DNA of 64,000 nt, from NCBI RefSeq assembly GCF_900177345.1, contig NZ_FWZT01000033.1:1-64000 (forward strand), given 5' to 3'. Shown piece by piece: positions 1 to 8,540 of this stretch. Source of the stretch: Pseudobacteriovorax antillogorgiicola. Its GTDB lineage: Bacteria; Bdellovibrionota_B; Oligoflexia; Oligoflexales; Oligoflexaceae. Under the pieces are notes generated by a model that saw nothing but the letters and a program-made list of their open reading frames with translations, was not told the origin of the DNA and did not search any database. Position numbers and translations under genes: made by a program. Numbering within the stretch: position 1 is the stretch's first letter; every line of letters starts with the position of its first letter.

Positions 1-782
1 AAGAGATAGCAGAGGAGTTAAAGCGCTCCATGGAAAATATGGGAGTAGAGTTTCGTTTAGGTTACAAGCTCGACCACATTGAGACCTGCGGCCCCAAGGT
101 GAAAAGCCACTTTAAGAAAGAGGTGATTGAAAGCGATCTTTTCTTTTTCTCTGCGGGACGGGTATCAACCAGCCAGAAGCTAGGCTTGGAAAGGGTTGGG
201 GTGGAAACCAATGACCGGGGTGCGATCTCAGTGAACGACTTTTTTCAAACTGCTGTTCCCAACATCTATGCTGCCGGGGATATTATTGGCCCTCCAGCCT
301 TAGCTTGCACCTCAGTGGAACAAGGCCGTATCGCTATGTGCCATGCTTTCGGCGGCCCCAAGCTTCGCTTTCCAAAGGTTTTTCCCATGGGGGTCTACAC
401 AATTCCTGAAATGTCTTCCGTTGGCAAGACCGAAGAAGAGCTGATAGCAGAAGGCAAGCCTTATGTCGTTGGTAAAGCTCACTACGATGAGCTAGCCCGC
501 GGCTACATCCGTGGTGATCATTACGGGATGCTAAAACTCATAGTGTGCCGCGAGACTCACAAGATCATAGGAACCCATATTGTTGGCTCAGACGCCGCCA
601 ACCTAGTGCATATTGGACAATGCTTTATGATGAGCGAGACCCCTATTGACAAGATAGTCGACGAGGTCATCTTCAACTATCCAACTTTAGCAGAGGCCTA
701 TAAAATTGCGGCAACCCAAGCTGCAAAGGAGCTTGAATCTCACCCAAGGGAATTCAAGAAGAAGGAAAAGCCAGCGGCTTAA
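1..782 (+). CDS. sthA: Soluble pyridine nucleotide transhydrogenase SthA, 3' part
   Basis: The reading frame is open to the window edge (first whole codon at base 3), so the N-terminal FAD-binding part lies outside and about 259 residues are visible. The flavoprotein GD motif (YAAGDIIGPP) followed by a TSVEQGR segment is the FAD-contacting helix of the pyridine nucleotide-disulphide oxidoreductase family. The C-terminal dimerisation domain follows with ELARG, MLKL and FNYPTLAEAYK. These match SthA better than lipoamide dehydrogenase, whose C-terminal HxHPT catalytic motif is absent. SthA exchanges reducing equivalents between NADPH and NADH in the cytoplasm. The stop codon lies 4 bases past the 3' end of a convergent small gene. 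Identification is good; the missing N-terminus prevents checking for the redox Cys pair. Confidence 0.87.
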   Translation, partial: EIAEELKRSMENMGVEFRLGYKLDHIETCGPKVKSHFKKEVIESDLFFFSAGRVSTSQKLGLERVGVETNDRGAISVNDFFQTAVPNIYAAGDIIGPPALACTSVEQGRIAMCHAFGGPKLRFPKVFPMGVYTIPEMSSVGKTEEELIAEGKPYVVGKAHYDELARGYIRGDHYGMLKLIVCRETHKIIGTHIVGSDAANLVHIGQCFMMSETPIDKIVDEVIFNYPTLAEAYKIAATQAAKELESHPREFKKKEKPAA

Positions 783-1012
783 GGAGCTTCTTTCTTCGGC
801 TCTTGGAGAGGCGTCGAGGTTTCTTGTCCTTGACTCGGAGTCAAAGTAGAACTGGCTTCAGCTTTCTTTTTCTCCAAGTGAGCCTTCGTGCCACTCCATA
901 CGACGGTGAAGACCATCACACTACCACCCAGGAGGCCAATACATAGACCCAAGAGTGTTCGACGTTTAACCTGTGGATTGATAGGTAGTAGCTCAGGCGG
1001 AGTCCGTTTCAC
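779..1012 (-). CDS. Small single-pass membrane protein downstream of rsmI
   Basis: The protein has 77 residues: a basic N-terminus (KRTPPELLPINPQVKRR), one hydrophobic segment at about residues 18-40 (LLGLCIGLLGGSVMVF region), then a Lys/Glu-rich, Ser/Thr/Pro-rich tail. The start is GTG and overlaps the rsmI stop codon (GTGA), so translation is probably coupled to rsmI. I recognise no family. Topology is probably N-in with a short periplasmic tail. The 3' end overlaps the end of sthA by 4 bases in convergent orientation. The tight coupling supports a real gene, but no function can be assigned. Confidence 0.6.
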   Translation of the reverse strand: MKRTPPELLPINPQVKRRTLLGLCIGLLGGSVMVFTVVWSGTKAHLEKKKAEASSTLTPSQGQETSTPLQEPKKEAP

Positions 1013-1863
1013 GATTTTTTTTCCTTTATGGTAATAAGCAATTGATACAAATCCTGGCGAGGTAAGCCACAGTCTTTATATTGCTTCAATATTTCTTTAA
1101 AGCGCTTACCAGCATCCAGTTCGGCTTTGAGCTGGTCTTCGAGACGACTTAGATCCATGGTCTCACCTGCATCTGCCGCCCCAAGATTTGCGACCATGAC
1201 GGCAACCTCCCCCTTCAGGCTTTCGTGTCGCTCACACCAAAGCAAGGCGTCATCAATGGTTAGGCAATGAATTTCTTCATGGAGCTTAGTGATTTCTCGC
1301 CCAATAGCGATCTGCGCGCTGCCATGAAATCTCTTAATAAATCCCAAGGACTTCTTGAGCCTTCGGGTTGAATCGTAAAAAATAACCGACCCAGAGTACC
1401 CTTGCCAAGACTCAACTTCCCCTTGTAGCGCGGATTCTTTATGGGGCAAAAACCCGACAAATTGAAAGCGATCACTAGGTAGACCACTGGCAGAAACCAG
1501 ACTTGTTAACGCTGACGCTCCAGGAATAGGAACAACCCGGACACCACATTGGTGCGCTTCTGCGACCAGACGGAAGCCAGGATCTGACACACAAGGGGTT
1601 CCAGCGTCTGAGATCAAGGCCATCTGAAGTGAGTTCTCCTTGATCCGGGCAATGAACTGGGGCGCCTTGCTGGCTTCCACGTGATCGTAGTAGCTGATAA
1701 GCTCCTTCTTTTCAATACCAATATGACTCATCAGCTGCTTTGCCCTGCGAGTGTCTTCTGCGGCAACTATATCGACATGCTCCAATACTTTTTTGGCTCG
1801 CAACGACAGATCGTCAAGATTGCCGATGGGTGTCGCGACCACGAAGAGCGTTGGCTCCGGCAT
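1009..1863 (-). CDS. rsmI: 16S rRNA (cytidine1402-2'-O)-methyltransferase RsmI
   Basis: The 284-residue protein has the full tetrapyrrole-methylase-type fold of RsmI: VATPIGNLDDLSLRA at about residues 9-23, AAEDTRR at 34-40, ISDAGTPCVSDPG at about 84-96 and PGASA shortly after. It methylates the 2'-OH of C1402 in the ribosomal P-site using SAM. Length is usual for the family. A strong ribosome binding site (AGGAGG) stands just before the ATG, and the stop overlaps the start of the small membrane gene downstream. The 6S RNA gene lies divergently upstream. Confidence 0.95.
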   Translation of the reverse strand: MPEPTLFVVATPIGNLDDLSLRAKKVLEHVDIVAAEDTRRAKQLMSHIGIEKKELISYYDHVEASKAPQFIARIKENSLQMALISDAGTPCVSDPGFRLVAEAHQCGVRVVPIPGASALTSLVSASGLPSDRFQFVGFLPHKESALQGEVESWQGYSGSVIFYDSTRRLKKSLGFIKRFHGSAQIAIGREITKLHEEIHCLTIDDALLWCERHESLKGEVAVMVANLGAADAGETMDLSRLEDQLKAELDAGKRFKEILKQYKDCGLPRQDLYQLLITIKEKKS

Positions 1864-1995
1864 GAGACCTCCTTACGTCATTCGAACACATGGGAATGCA
1901 ACCTTATAGAGGGGGCTCCCAAATGGAAAGAGAAATTATCAGAAACTGCGCTTCCTCTCGGCTTTGAGGGAACGGGGGCGCTCAGAGCAACGAGC

Positions 1996-2024
1996 TTTCA
2001 CTGGCAATCCTAGAAAAGTATGTT
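1996..2024 (+). promoter_or_regulatory. Possible sigma-70 promoter of the 6S RNA gene
   Basis: TTTCAC (1996-2001) and TATGTT (2019-2024) are separated by 17 bases. The predicted start near 2031 falls just before the first base of the closing stem of the 6S RNA. The -35 match is weak (three of six). From 1864 to about 1995 I see nothing else. Confidence 0.4.
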
Positions 2025-2031
2025 AGGTTTA

Positions 2032-2228
2032 CCAACGGGATGTACCAGACGTTCTGATTGATGCAGGTGAACCGATGAATAGTAACTAGGGAGCCTGGAT
2101 CCAGCCGTGGTGCGCAAGCCCCCCGCTCAAGCGACGGGGGAAGCCTGAAGCGTTTGGGAAGGCACCCACCTGTATGAGTGGTGGGTTCCCCTAGCAAATC
2201 AATACGTCTTTAATGGTGCGTCCCACCC
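2032..2228 (+). ncRNA. ssrS: 6S RNA
   Basis: The RNA folds by eye into the 6S architecture. An 11-bp closing stem pairs 2037-2047 with 2214-2224 (all pairs, two G-U). Further short helices follow (AGACG with CGTCT, ATTGA with TCAAT). A second helix, 2086-2095 with 2184-2194, bounds the central bubble. The bubble's 3' side carries a perfect 7-bp hairpin (ACCCACC/GGTGGGT), where E. coli 6S has its CCUUGAACC hairpin. The apical arm has a GC-rich hairpin (2118-2140) followed by the conserved GAAGCCUGAA stretch, comparable with GAAGCCUUAAA in E. coli. 6S RNA mimics an open promoter and sequesters sigma-70 RNA polymerase. A U-rich run after 2226 may end the transcript. Confidence 0.88.
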
Positions 2229-2386
2229 CTCTTTTCTCGTCCTAAATACCCTTAAATCTGTTTCCCTCATAATCGTTGAAAGGCCGTGCCAACACCCTCT
2301 CACAGGGCCAATTAAGCCTTGTCAATAGCCACCTAAACCTGCTTAATAGGGACAACATACGACCACGATACAAACAGAGGTAGCTC

Positions 2387-3583
2387 ATGGAATTGTCAAA
2401 GAGAATCTCGGCACTGAAACCGTCCCCCACTGTAGCACTGAATGGCAAGGCAAAGGAGCTAGCCAGAGCCGGCCATAAGGTATTTAACTTTGCGGTGGGA
2501 GAACCAGATTTTACGACACATCCTGAGATTATCGACGTGGCTGTTCAAGCCCTGAAGGAAGGCAAAACAAAGTACGGGCCCGCTGGTGGCAGCCCGCAAC
2601 TTAAGGATGCGATCATTGAAAAGCTAAAGCGAGACAACAAGCTTAGCTTTAAGCCAGAGCAAATCGTAGTAGGCATGGGTGCGAAAGAGATCCTGTTCCA
2701 TCTATTTTTGGCGACTCTCAATGAAGGAGATGAAGTTCTTATCCCAGCTCCTTACTGGGTCAGCTACACCGCACAAGTGTTAGCAGCAGGAGCTACACCT
2801 GTGATTATTCCTATGCCAGAAGATCATCAAGCACCACGACTCACCCCCGAAATGATCGCAGCCCATGTGAGTCCGAAAACCAAGGCTCTGATCCTGACAT
2901 CGCCCAATAATCCAGCCGGCTACGTGATCAAGAAAGACGAGCTTCTCGCCATCGGGGAATACTTGAAAGATAAGCCCTGGTGGCTCGTTTCCGACGAAAT
3001 CTATGAGTATATGTCATTTGCGGAGCCACACCACTCCATTGGTGCATTGGTTCCCGAGCTGCACGATCGCTATATTATCGTCAACGGCCTTTCCAAAGGC
3101 TTTGCCATGACAGGCTGGAGAGTCGGCTATATGGCAGGCCCTGAGCCCGTGGCAAAACTAGTCAAAACCCTGCAGACGCAGTCCTCTACCTGCTTACCAC
3201 CGTTTATCGAGCTAGCATCGGTCGAAGCTCTGAAGCGGGGGGCAAACCTGATGGCCGACAAGATGGACCTTCTAAAAGGACGAAAAAATTTAGCCCAAGA
3301 GTTGATCAACTCTATGGAAGATGTCAGTATGGTCCCTCCCGAGGGGGCCTTTTATATCTTCATCGACGTAAGAGACGCCCTGGACAAGGCACCGGGGTAT
3401 GAGAATCATAACTCTTTTAAATTCAGCGAATACCTGCTTGATACCCATCATGTAGCCATGGTACCAGGAGAGGCCTTTGGTGTTCCTGGCTTTCTACGCC
3501 TAAGTTACGCCACGAGTGATGAGGAGCTAAAAGAAGGATTGAGCCGTCTAGCACAGGCTCTTAAAGACGTAAAGAATGGATAA
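2387..3583 (+). CDS. Class I PLP aminotransferase, aspartate aminotransferase type
   Basis: The 398-residue cytosolic enzyme has the fold-type I signature: NFAVGEPDFTTHPEI substrate loop near residue 37, KYGPAGGSPQLK, the SPNNPAGYV Asn motif, and the Schiff-base lysine at about K237 in NGLSKGFAMTGWRVGY. The Arg that binds the alpha-carboxylate is in the C-terminal RLSYAT. The sequence resembles the aspartate/prephenate aminotransferase subgroup (Ib), so it probably moves amino groups between aspartate and 2-oxo acids; other substrates are possible. The ATG is preceded by an AGAGG site. It is 10 bases upstream of pheS and probably co-transcribed. Confidence 0.88.
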   Translation: MELSKRISALKPSPTVALNGKAKELARAGHKVFNFAVGEPDFTTHPEIIDVAVQALKEGKTKYGPAGGSPQLKDAIIEKLKRDNKLSFKPEQIVVGMGAKEILFHLFLATLNEGDEVLIPAPYWVSYTAQVLAAGATPVIIPMPEDHQAPRLTPEMIAAHVSPKTKALILTSPNNPAGYVIKKDELLAIGEYLKDKPWWLVSDEIYEYMSFAEPHHSIGALVPELHDRYIIVNGLSKGFAMTGWRVGYMAGPEPVAKLVKTLQTQSSTCLPPFIELASVEALKRGANLMADKMDLLKGRKNLAQELINSMEDVSMVPPEGAFYIFIDVRDALDKAPGYENHNSFKFSEYLLDTHHVAMVPGEAFGVPGFLRLSYATSDEELKEGLSRLAQALKDVKNG

Positions 3584-3593
3584 CGGATAAAAC

Positions 3594-4664
3594 ATGAGTG
3601 ACGTAACTCTGAACACAATACAAGATCAAGCGAATCAAGTGGAATCGGCTTTCGCTGAGCAAAAGTCAGCGTTAGCAGCCAACCCCTCTGCCAAAGGCGT
3701 GGAGGAGCTTCGGGTTGCTTTTCTCGGCCGAAAGGGACAGGTCACCAGCATCATGGAACAGATGCGTAACATCAGCAAGGATGACCGCCCTGAAGCAGGT
3801 AAAATCATCAATAAGACGCGCTCTAAAATTGAGTCAGCTATCGAGGAATTGAAGGCTGAAGCAGAGGAGTTTCTGATCCAACAAAAATTGGATCAAGCGC
3901 CGATCGATATATCGCTGCCAGTTCAAAGCAGCGGAGCCAAGGGATCGTTGCACCCAGTGACTCTCATGAGACGGGTGCTGCTAAAGGAATTTCGAAAACT
4001 GGGTTTCACAGTTTACGACGGCCCGGAAGTTGATTTGGATCTCTACAATTTCTCCTCTTTGAATTTCAAAGATGATCATCCGGCTCGCGATATGCAGGAT
4101 ACGTTCTTCGTCAAAGACTTTGACAAAACGGTCCTAAGAACCCATACGTCGAACATTCAAATCCATGCCCTCATGAATCAACAGCCTCCCCTGAGAGTGG
4201 TGTCACCAGGGCGAACCTATCGCTGCGATTCGGATTTAACCCACACTCCCATGTTCCACCAGATCGAGTGCTTGGTGGTTGACCAAAACATTTCAATGGG
4301 AGACATGAAGGGTGTCATCGACACCTTTTTGAAGGCCATTTTCGGCGACGACCTCGAAACTCGCTTGCGACCAAGCTACTTTCCTTTCGTTGAGCCCGGG
4401 GGAGAAGTCGATCTTCAGTGCGTATCCTGTCGAGGCAAAGGTTGTCGCATCTGTAGTCAGACCGGATGGCTTGAAATTGGTGGTCTAGGGATGATTCACC
4501 CTAATGTATTCGAAGCTGTGGGGGTCGATAGTGAGCGCTATACAGGCTTTGCTTTTGGCTTCGGTATCGACCGCATTGCCATGCTGCGTTACGGCCTTCA
4601 AGATCTCAGGCAGCTATTTGAGGGTAACCAGCAATTCCTCGGACAGTTTCCCATACAACCATAA
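3594..4664 (+). CDS. pheS: Phenylalanine-tRNA ligase alpha subunit
   Basis: The 356-residue protein has the N-terminal coiled-coil tRNA-binding arm (about residues 1-90, including the FLGRKGQVT segment) and the class II catalytic core. The core shows GSLHPVTLMRR, the motif 2 region HTSNIQIHALM and RTYRCDSDLTHTPMFHQIEC, and motif 3 GFAFGFGIDRIAMLRYG. It charges tRNA-Phe as the catalytic half of an alpha2beta2 enzyme. A CVSCRGKGCRICSQTGW segment at about residues 278-294 is Cys-rich, as in many PheS proteins, and could bind zinc. pheT follows 33 bases later, the usual operon order. Confidence 0.97.
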   Translation: MSDVTLNTIQDQANQVESAFAEQKSALAANPSAKGVEELRVAFLGRKGQVTSIMEQMRNISKDDRPEAGKIINKTRSKIESAIEELKAEAEEFLIQQKLDQAPIDISLPVQSSGAKGSLHPVTLMRRVLLKEFRKLGFTVYDGPEVDLDLYNFSSLNFKDDHPARDMQDTFFVKDFDKTVLRTHTSNIQIHALMNQQPPLRVVSPGRTYRCDSDLTHTPMFHQIECLVVDQNISMGDMKGVIDTFLKAIFGDDLETRLRPSYFPFVEPGGEVDLQCVSCRGKGCRICSQTGWLEIGGLGMIHPNVFEAVGVDSERYTGFAFGFGIDRIAMLRYGLQDLRQLFEGNQQFLGQFPIQP

Positions 4665-4697
4665 TTCTTAGTCCAGACAAGCAAAGAGCTAACGTAT

Positions 4698-7244
4698 ATG
4701 AAAGTTTCAATCAACTGGTTAAATCAATATGTAGACATCGCCGATGTCCCTGTAGATGACATCGCAAAAGCCCTCACCAACCTCGGCCTCGAAGTCGAGG
4801 GTAGCGAGGATGCAACGCCCCTGCAAGGCGATGTTGTCGTTGGCAAGATACTGCAAGCTGAGCAGCATCCGAATGCTGATAAACTTCAAGTTTGCCAAGT
4901 GGATGTCGGTGAATCTGAGCCACTCAATATTGTTTGTGGTGCCCCTAACGCCCGCGCCGATCTTACCGTCGCAGTCGCCAAAATCGGAGCTGTCTTACCT
5001 GAAGATTTTAAAATCAAAGCTGGAAAGATCCGTGGTGAAAAGTCTTTTGGAATGCTCTGCTCAGGATCAGAACTGGGCCTTTCTGATGATAGCGACGGCA
5101 TCATGGAGCTTGACCCTAAACTAAAAATTGGTCGCTCTATAGTTGATGTATTCAATCTAAAAGACACGGTTCTGGAGATTGGCCTCACCCCAAACCGCAG
5201 TGACTGCCTTGGGTATGTTGGCCTTGCCCGAGACTTGGCTGCAAAGCTAGAGCTTGAACTCAAAGAACCATTCGTCCCAAAAACATTTGGTGATGGCACC
5301 CTCGAAACATCTGAACATGTGTCAGTTCGAATAGAAAACCAGGAAGAATGTGGCCGTTTCTGCGCTTTATACGTAAGAAATGTTACAGTAATTCCTTCCC
5401 CCGTGTGGATGCAATCCAGACTATTAAACTCAGGCATGCGTCCTATCAACTTAATTGTCGACGCTACAAACTATGCCATGTTAGAAAATGGTCAGCCTGT
5501 CCATGCCTATGACGAGCGGGATATCGGTGGGCAAGAAATCATCGTGAGGCGTGCAAAAGCAGGCGAGACTCTTGTCACCCTAGACGACCAAACCAGAACC
5601 TTAAGTAGCGATGACTTGGTTATCAGCGACGCCAACCAAGCCGTGGGTCTAGCAGGCGTTATGGGCGGTGCCAACAGTGAAGTCAAACCTGATACTAAAA
5701 ATATTGTGATTGAAGTTGCAAACTTCCACCCTAGCTTGATCAGGAAGAGCGCCAAGCGTCACGGCCTCCATACGGAAGCATCACACCGTTTTGAAAGAGG
5801 GGTTGATATCGACCAGGCAGCATTTGTTGCCCGACGGGTGGCACAGCTGATCCAAGACGCCACCAAAGAACAGATCGACCAAGGTATCGAAGCTAATGTT
5901 CCCGTGGTTTCAGGGAATCTAATCGACATCTACGACCAAGTCCGGATCAAATCCAAAATCGCCCTCAGGCTCAGTCGGGTGCGGCAAGTCACAGGACTTC
6001 GCACGATTTCTCAAGAAACTTGCATCAAGCACCTCCAAAGCTTAGGCTTTGCATTCCTCGATAAGACTGATGATCGCATGCTTTTTGAGGTTCCTACATG
6101 GCGTCTTGATATCGAGAGGGAAACCGACCTAATCGAAGAAGTTGTACGTCTAGAAGGCTACGATAAGGTCCCTTATACTCTGCCTCAAATGGAGATCGGA
6201 ACCCTGCCCGAAAACCCACTGATTGAATTCACAGACCAGTGCAAGTTTGCAATGGCAGAGCAAGGCTTTTCCGAAATCATAAGCTTCCCGTTCATTTCGA
6301 CTGATGATCTGAAACGATTCAATGTTCCAGAGAAGCACCCGTTTCACCAAACAGTAGCCTTAGCAAATCCATTGGTGGAGGAGCAGAGCTTTCTACGCAC
6401 CAGCCATTGTTTTAGCCTAGTTAAAGCCTTAGTAGAAAACCGGCGCCACGGTATCAAGGGGTCCCGGCTTTTTGAATCAGCGCGGAACTTCTACAAGATC
6501 GACGACAAAGTGGATGCAGCGTATCCTCTATGGAGCTACCTCGACACCAACGGCTGTCATGTGATAGGTCGCGCTCGGCAAGATCACCGACCCATCGAAA
6601 GAAATATTGTCGCTGGTATCATCGATCAGCCGTTCCAAGCGAAGTCCTGGAACCAGGTCGAAGTAGCCTCTAGTTTTTTCCACGGCAAAGAGGCCATTCT
6701 GGACCTCCTCGCAACCTTCGACATCCGCGATGTCAGCTTTAAAGCAATTACTGCTCAAGACATTCCTTGGCTCCACCCCACAGCCTCTGCCCTAGTCATG
6801 TGGCAAGATCAATTGCTGGGCTACTTAGGAGAGCTTCATCCAAGAACAGCTAAAGCAAGCGAGCTGGATTTTGAAAATCCACCGATTGTGTTTGAGTTAG
6901 ATCTGGAGCCGTTGTACAAGGCTTATCAAGAACTGCGTGCGTACCAATCATCGACGATAAAATTTCCACCGGTCACCCGTGACCTGGCTTTTGTGGTCGG
7001 TAAGTCGGTATCTCATGATCAGTTTGCCGAGGCTTTCCAGAGCTTTAATCGGCGTAAAAATTTGAGTTCGTACCGTGTTTTCGATGTTTATCAGGGCGAG
7101 CATCTGGATGAAGGCAAGAAAAGCATGGCCTTTAGCCTCCAGTTCCAGTCCGACAAGAAGACATTGACTGACAAGGAAGTTGAGAAAGAAGTGAACGCTC
7201 TCATTGATTGGTTCAAAGAGCAGCTTTCCGCAGAATTACGTTAA
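4698..7244 (+). CDS. pheT: Phenylalanine-tRNA ligase beta subunit
   Basis: The 848-residue protein shows the expected order of domains: an EMAP/OB tRNA-binding domain near residues 40-150 (VGKILQAEQHPNADKLQVC, SFGMLCSGSELGL), B3/B4 editing domain with LTPNRSDCLGYVGLARDLAA and VDATNYAMLENGQPVHAYD, B5 domain, and a C-terminal FDX-ACB domain (FPPVTRDLAFVVGK onward). It completes the alpha2beta2 synthetase with pheS and carries tRNA anticodon recognition and proofreading. Length is slightly above the usual 790-830. The parvulin gene follows after 25 bases and may be in the same transcript. Confidence 0.97.
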   Translation: MKVSINWLNQYVDIADVPVDDIAKALTNLGLEVEGSEDATPLQGDVVVGKILQAEQHPNADKLQVCQVDVGESEPLNIVCGAPNARADLTVAVAKIGAVLPEDFKIKAGKIRGEKSFGMLCSGSELGLSDDSDGIMELDPKLKIGRSIVDVFNLKDTVLEIGLTPNRSDCLGYVGLARDLAAKLELELKEPFVPKTFGDGTLETSEHVSVRIENQEECGRFCALYVRNVTVIPSPVWMQSRLLNSGMRPINLIVDATNYAMLENGQPVHAYDERDIGGQEIIVRRAKAGETLVTLDDQTRTLSSDDLVISDANQAVGLAGVMGGANSEVKPDTKNIVIEVANFHPSLIRKSAKRHGLHTEASHRFERGVDIDQAAFVARRVAQLIQDATKEQIDQGIEANVPVVSGNLIDIYDQVRIKSKIALRLSRVRQVTGLRTISQETCIKHLQSLGFAFLDKTDDRMLFEVPTWRLDIERETDLIEEVVRLEGYDKVPYTLPQMEIGTLPENPLIEFTDQCKFAMAEQGFSEIISFPFISTDDLKRFNVPEKHPFHQTVALANPLVEEQSFLRTSHCFSLVKALVENRRHGIKGSRLFESARNFYKIDDKVDAAYPLWSYLDTNGCHVIGRARQDHRPIERNIVAGIIDQPFQAKSWNQVEVASSFFHGKEAILDLLATFDIRDVSFKAITAQDIPWLHPTASALVMWQDQLLGYLGELHPRTAKASELDFENPPIVFELDLEPLYKAYQELRAYQSSTIKFPPVTRDLAFVVGKSVSHDQFAEAFQSFNRRKNLSSYRVFDVYQGEHLDEGKKSMAFSLQFQSDKKTLTDKEVEKEVNALIDWFKEQLSAELR

Positions 7245-7269
7245 TTTTTTCCATGGAAGAGTAATGACA

Positions 7270-8085
7270 ATGAAAAAAGCATTTCTAATCGCATCCTCAA
7301 TCGCCGCTATAGCTACTCCGCAAGCTCTCGCTGCAAATGTTGCCACATTTGGCAAGGAAGCGATTTCTGTTAAGGAATACAAGCAAGCTGTCGAGGATCT
7401 AGGTGAACGAGGCGACATGGTTAAGAACAATAACCAGGTGCGCACCCAGTTTTTGAATCACATGATCGACAACACGCTCCTTTCAGAAGAAGCGAAAAAA
7501 GAAAAGCTTCAAAATTCCGATCGCTACAAGAAAATGGTCGAAGCCGCCCGCAAAGAAATTCTATCAAGACTCTATGTTGAGCAGTACATCGAAGCTAACA
7601 CTAAGCCAGAAAAGTTAAAAGAATACTTCAAGAATAATAAGAAGCAGTTCAGCAACAAAGAAGTTCGTGCTTCGCACATCCTTCTCAAGGAAGCAGACAA
7701 GGAACTTGCCGAAAAAGTTCTCAAGGAAGCTAAGGGTGGTGCCGACTTCGCTGAGCTAGCGAAAAAGCATTCCACAGGCCCAAGCAAATCTCGTGGTGGT
7801 GACCTTAACTACTTCGGACCAGGCCGCATGGTACCTGCATTCGAAAAAGCTGCTTTCTCAACCGCAAAAGACAAGGTTCACCCCGAGCTCGTTAAAACTC
7901 AGTTCGGCTGGCACATCATCAAAGTTACGGACGTTCGTGGTGGTGACGACGTGAAGTTTGAAGACAAGAAAGATCAGGTTGAGCAAACGATCAAACGCAA
8001 CGGTCGCAAGGATTTGATTGAAGAGCTTCGCAAGAAAGCCAATGTCAAAGTCAATGAGTCTGTACTAAACGAGATCAAATTCTAA
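7270..8085 (+). CDS. Secreted parvulin-type peptidyl-prolyl isomerase
   Basis: The 271-residue protein starts with a Sec signal peptide (KKAFLIASSIAAIATPQALAA). A SurA/PrsA-like helical N-domain follows (residues about 25-125, LLSEEAKKEKLQ). A parvulin domain runs from about residue 130 to 225: VRASHILL, GGADFAELAKKHSTGPSKSRGGDL, MVPAFEKAAF, TQFGWHIIKV. It probably assists folding of exported proteins in the periplasm. I chose ATG 7270 over the in-frame ATG at 7264 because GGAAGAG at 7255-7261 is then 8 bases away. It lies 25 bases after pheT. Confidence 0.88.
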   Translation: MKKAFLIASSIAAIATPQALAANVATFGKEAISVKEYKQAVEDLGERGDMVKNNNQVRTQFLNHMIDNTLLSEEAKKEKLQNSDRYKKMVEAARKEILSRLYVEQYIEANTKPEKLKEYFKNNKKQFSNKEVRASHILLKEADKELAEKVLKEAKGGADFAELAKKHSTGPSKSRGGDLNYFGPGRMVPAFEKAAFSTAKDKVHPELVKTQFGWHIIKVTDVRGGDDVKFEDKKDQVEQTIKRNGRKDLIEELRKKANVKVNESVLNEIKF

Positions 8086-8109
8086 TTTGAACTTGAAGCA
8101 TAACTGCTT

Positions 8110-8147
8110 ACGAAATCCAAGGGCTTCGAAAGGCTCTTGGGCTTCGT
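8110..8147. terminator. Hairpin between convergent genes
   Basis: ACGAA with TTCGT and CCAAGGGC with GCTCTTGG (one G-T pair) form a long hairpin between the parvulin gene and the reverse-strand fluoride channel gene. There is no strong T-tract on either side, so the terminator role is inferred from position. Confidence 0.4.
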
Positions 8148-8169
8148 AGGCCGACCTAGAACTATACCA

Positions 8170-8532
8170 TTAAGCCACCTGCCTCTGCCCGAGAAATACC
8201 CCCAGAGCACAGCAGATAAACCCACCGACAACCGTTACTAAGATCCACGCAGTCAGTAGCCACCATCGCCTTTGTTCAGCCATTTGAAAAAGGTCCATAA
8301 CGAACGACGACATTGTCGTCAAAGCGCCGAGTAAACCAGTAACAAGACCGAGTCGAACATCCAAAGGCCATGACTGGGCAATGCCATATACATAGCCAAT
8401 TCCAAAGCACCCCAGAAGGTTGACAAGCAAGGTGCCTGCGGGAAGTGGAGTCCATTGGGCGATCAAGAGCTGGGCTCCGTATCGAGTCAGCGCGCCTATA
8501 ATAGCTCCACCTGAGATCCAAAGAACTTGCAT
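8170..8532 (-). CDS. crcB: Fluoride channel CrcB/FluC
   Basis: The 120-residue, four-helix membrane protein has the family landmarks: GGAIIGALTRY at the N-terminus, PAGTLLVNLLGCFGIGY, R (R51 region) LGLVTGLLGALTTMSSF, and a final hydrophobic helix. FluC dimers export fluoride down its gradient. ATG 8532 gives the usual length and N-terminus and sits after AAAGGCGG. A longer start at 8568 would overlap the upstream gene by 28 bases. The usual TTFSTF Phe-box reads TTMSSF here, so the first pore Phe is replaced by Met. The gene follows the transglutaminase-like gene by 8 bases, an unusual partner. Confidence 0.9.
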   Translation of the reverse strand: MQVLWISGGAIIGALTRYGAQLLIAQWTPLPAGTLLVNLLGCFGIGYVYGIAQSWPLDVRLGLVTGLLGALTTMSSFVMDLFQMAEQRRWWLLTAWILVTVVGGFICCALGVFLGQRQVA

Positions 8533-8540
8533 ACCGCCTT

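Noticed and set aside
1681-2013. A 110-codon forward frame antisense to rsmI.
   Set aside because: It overlaps conserved rsmI coding sequence and ends in the 6S promoter region; no protein character.
4886-5449. A 187-codon reverse frame inside pheT.
   Set aside because: It is wholly antisense to a conserved pheT domain; its Ser/Arg-rich product has no family character.
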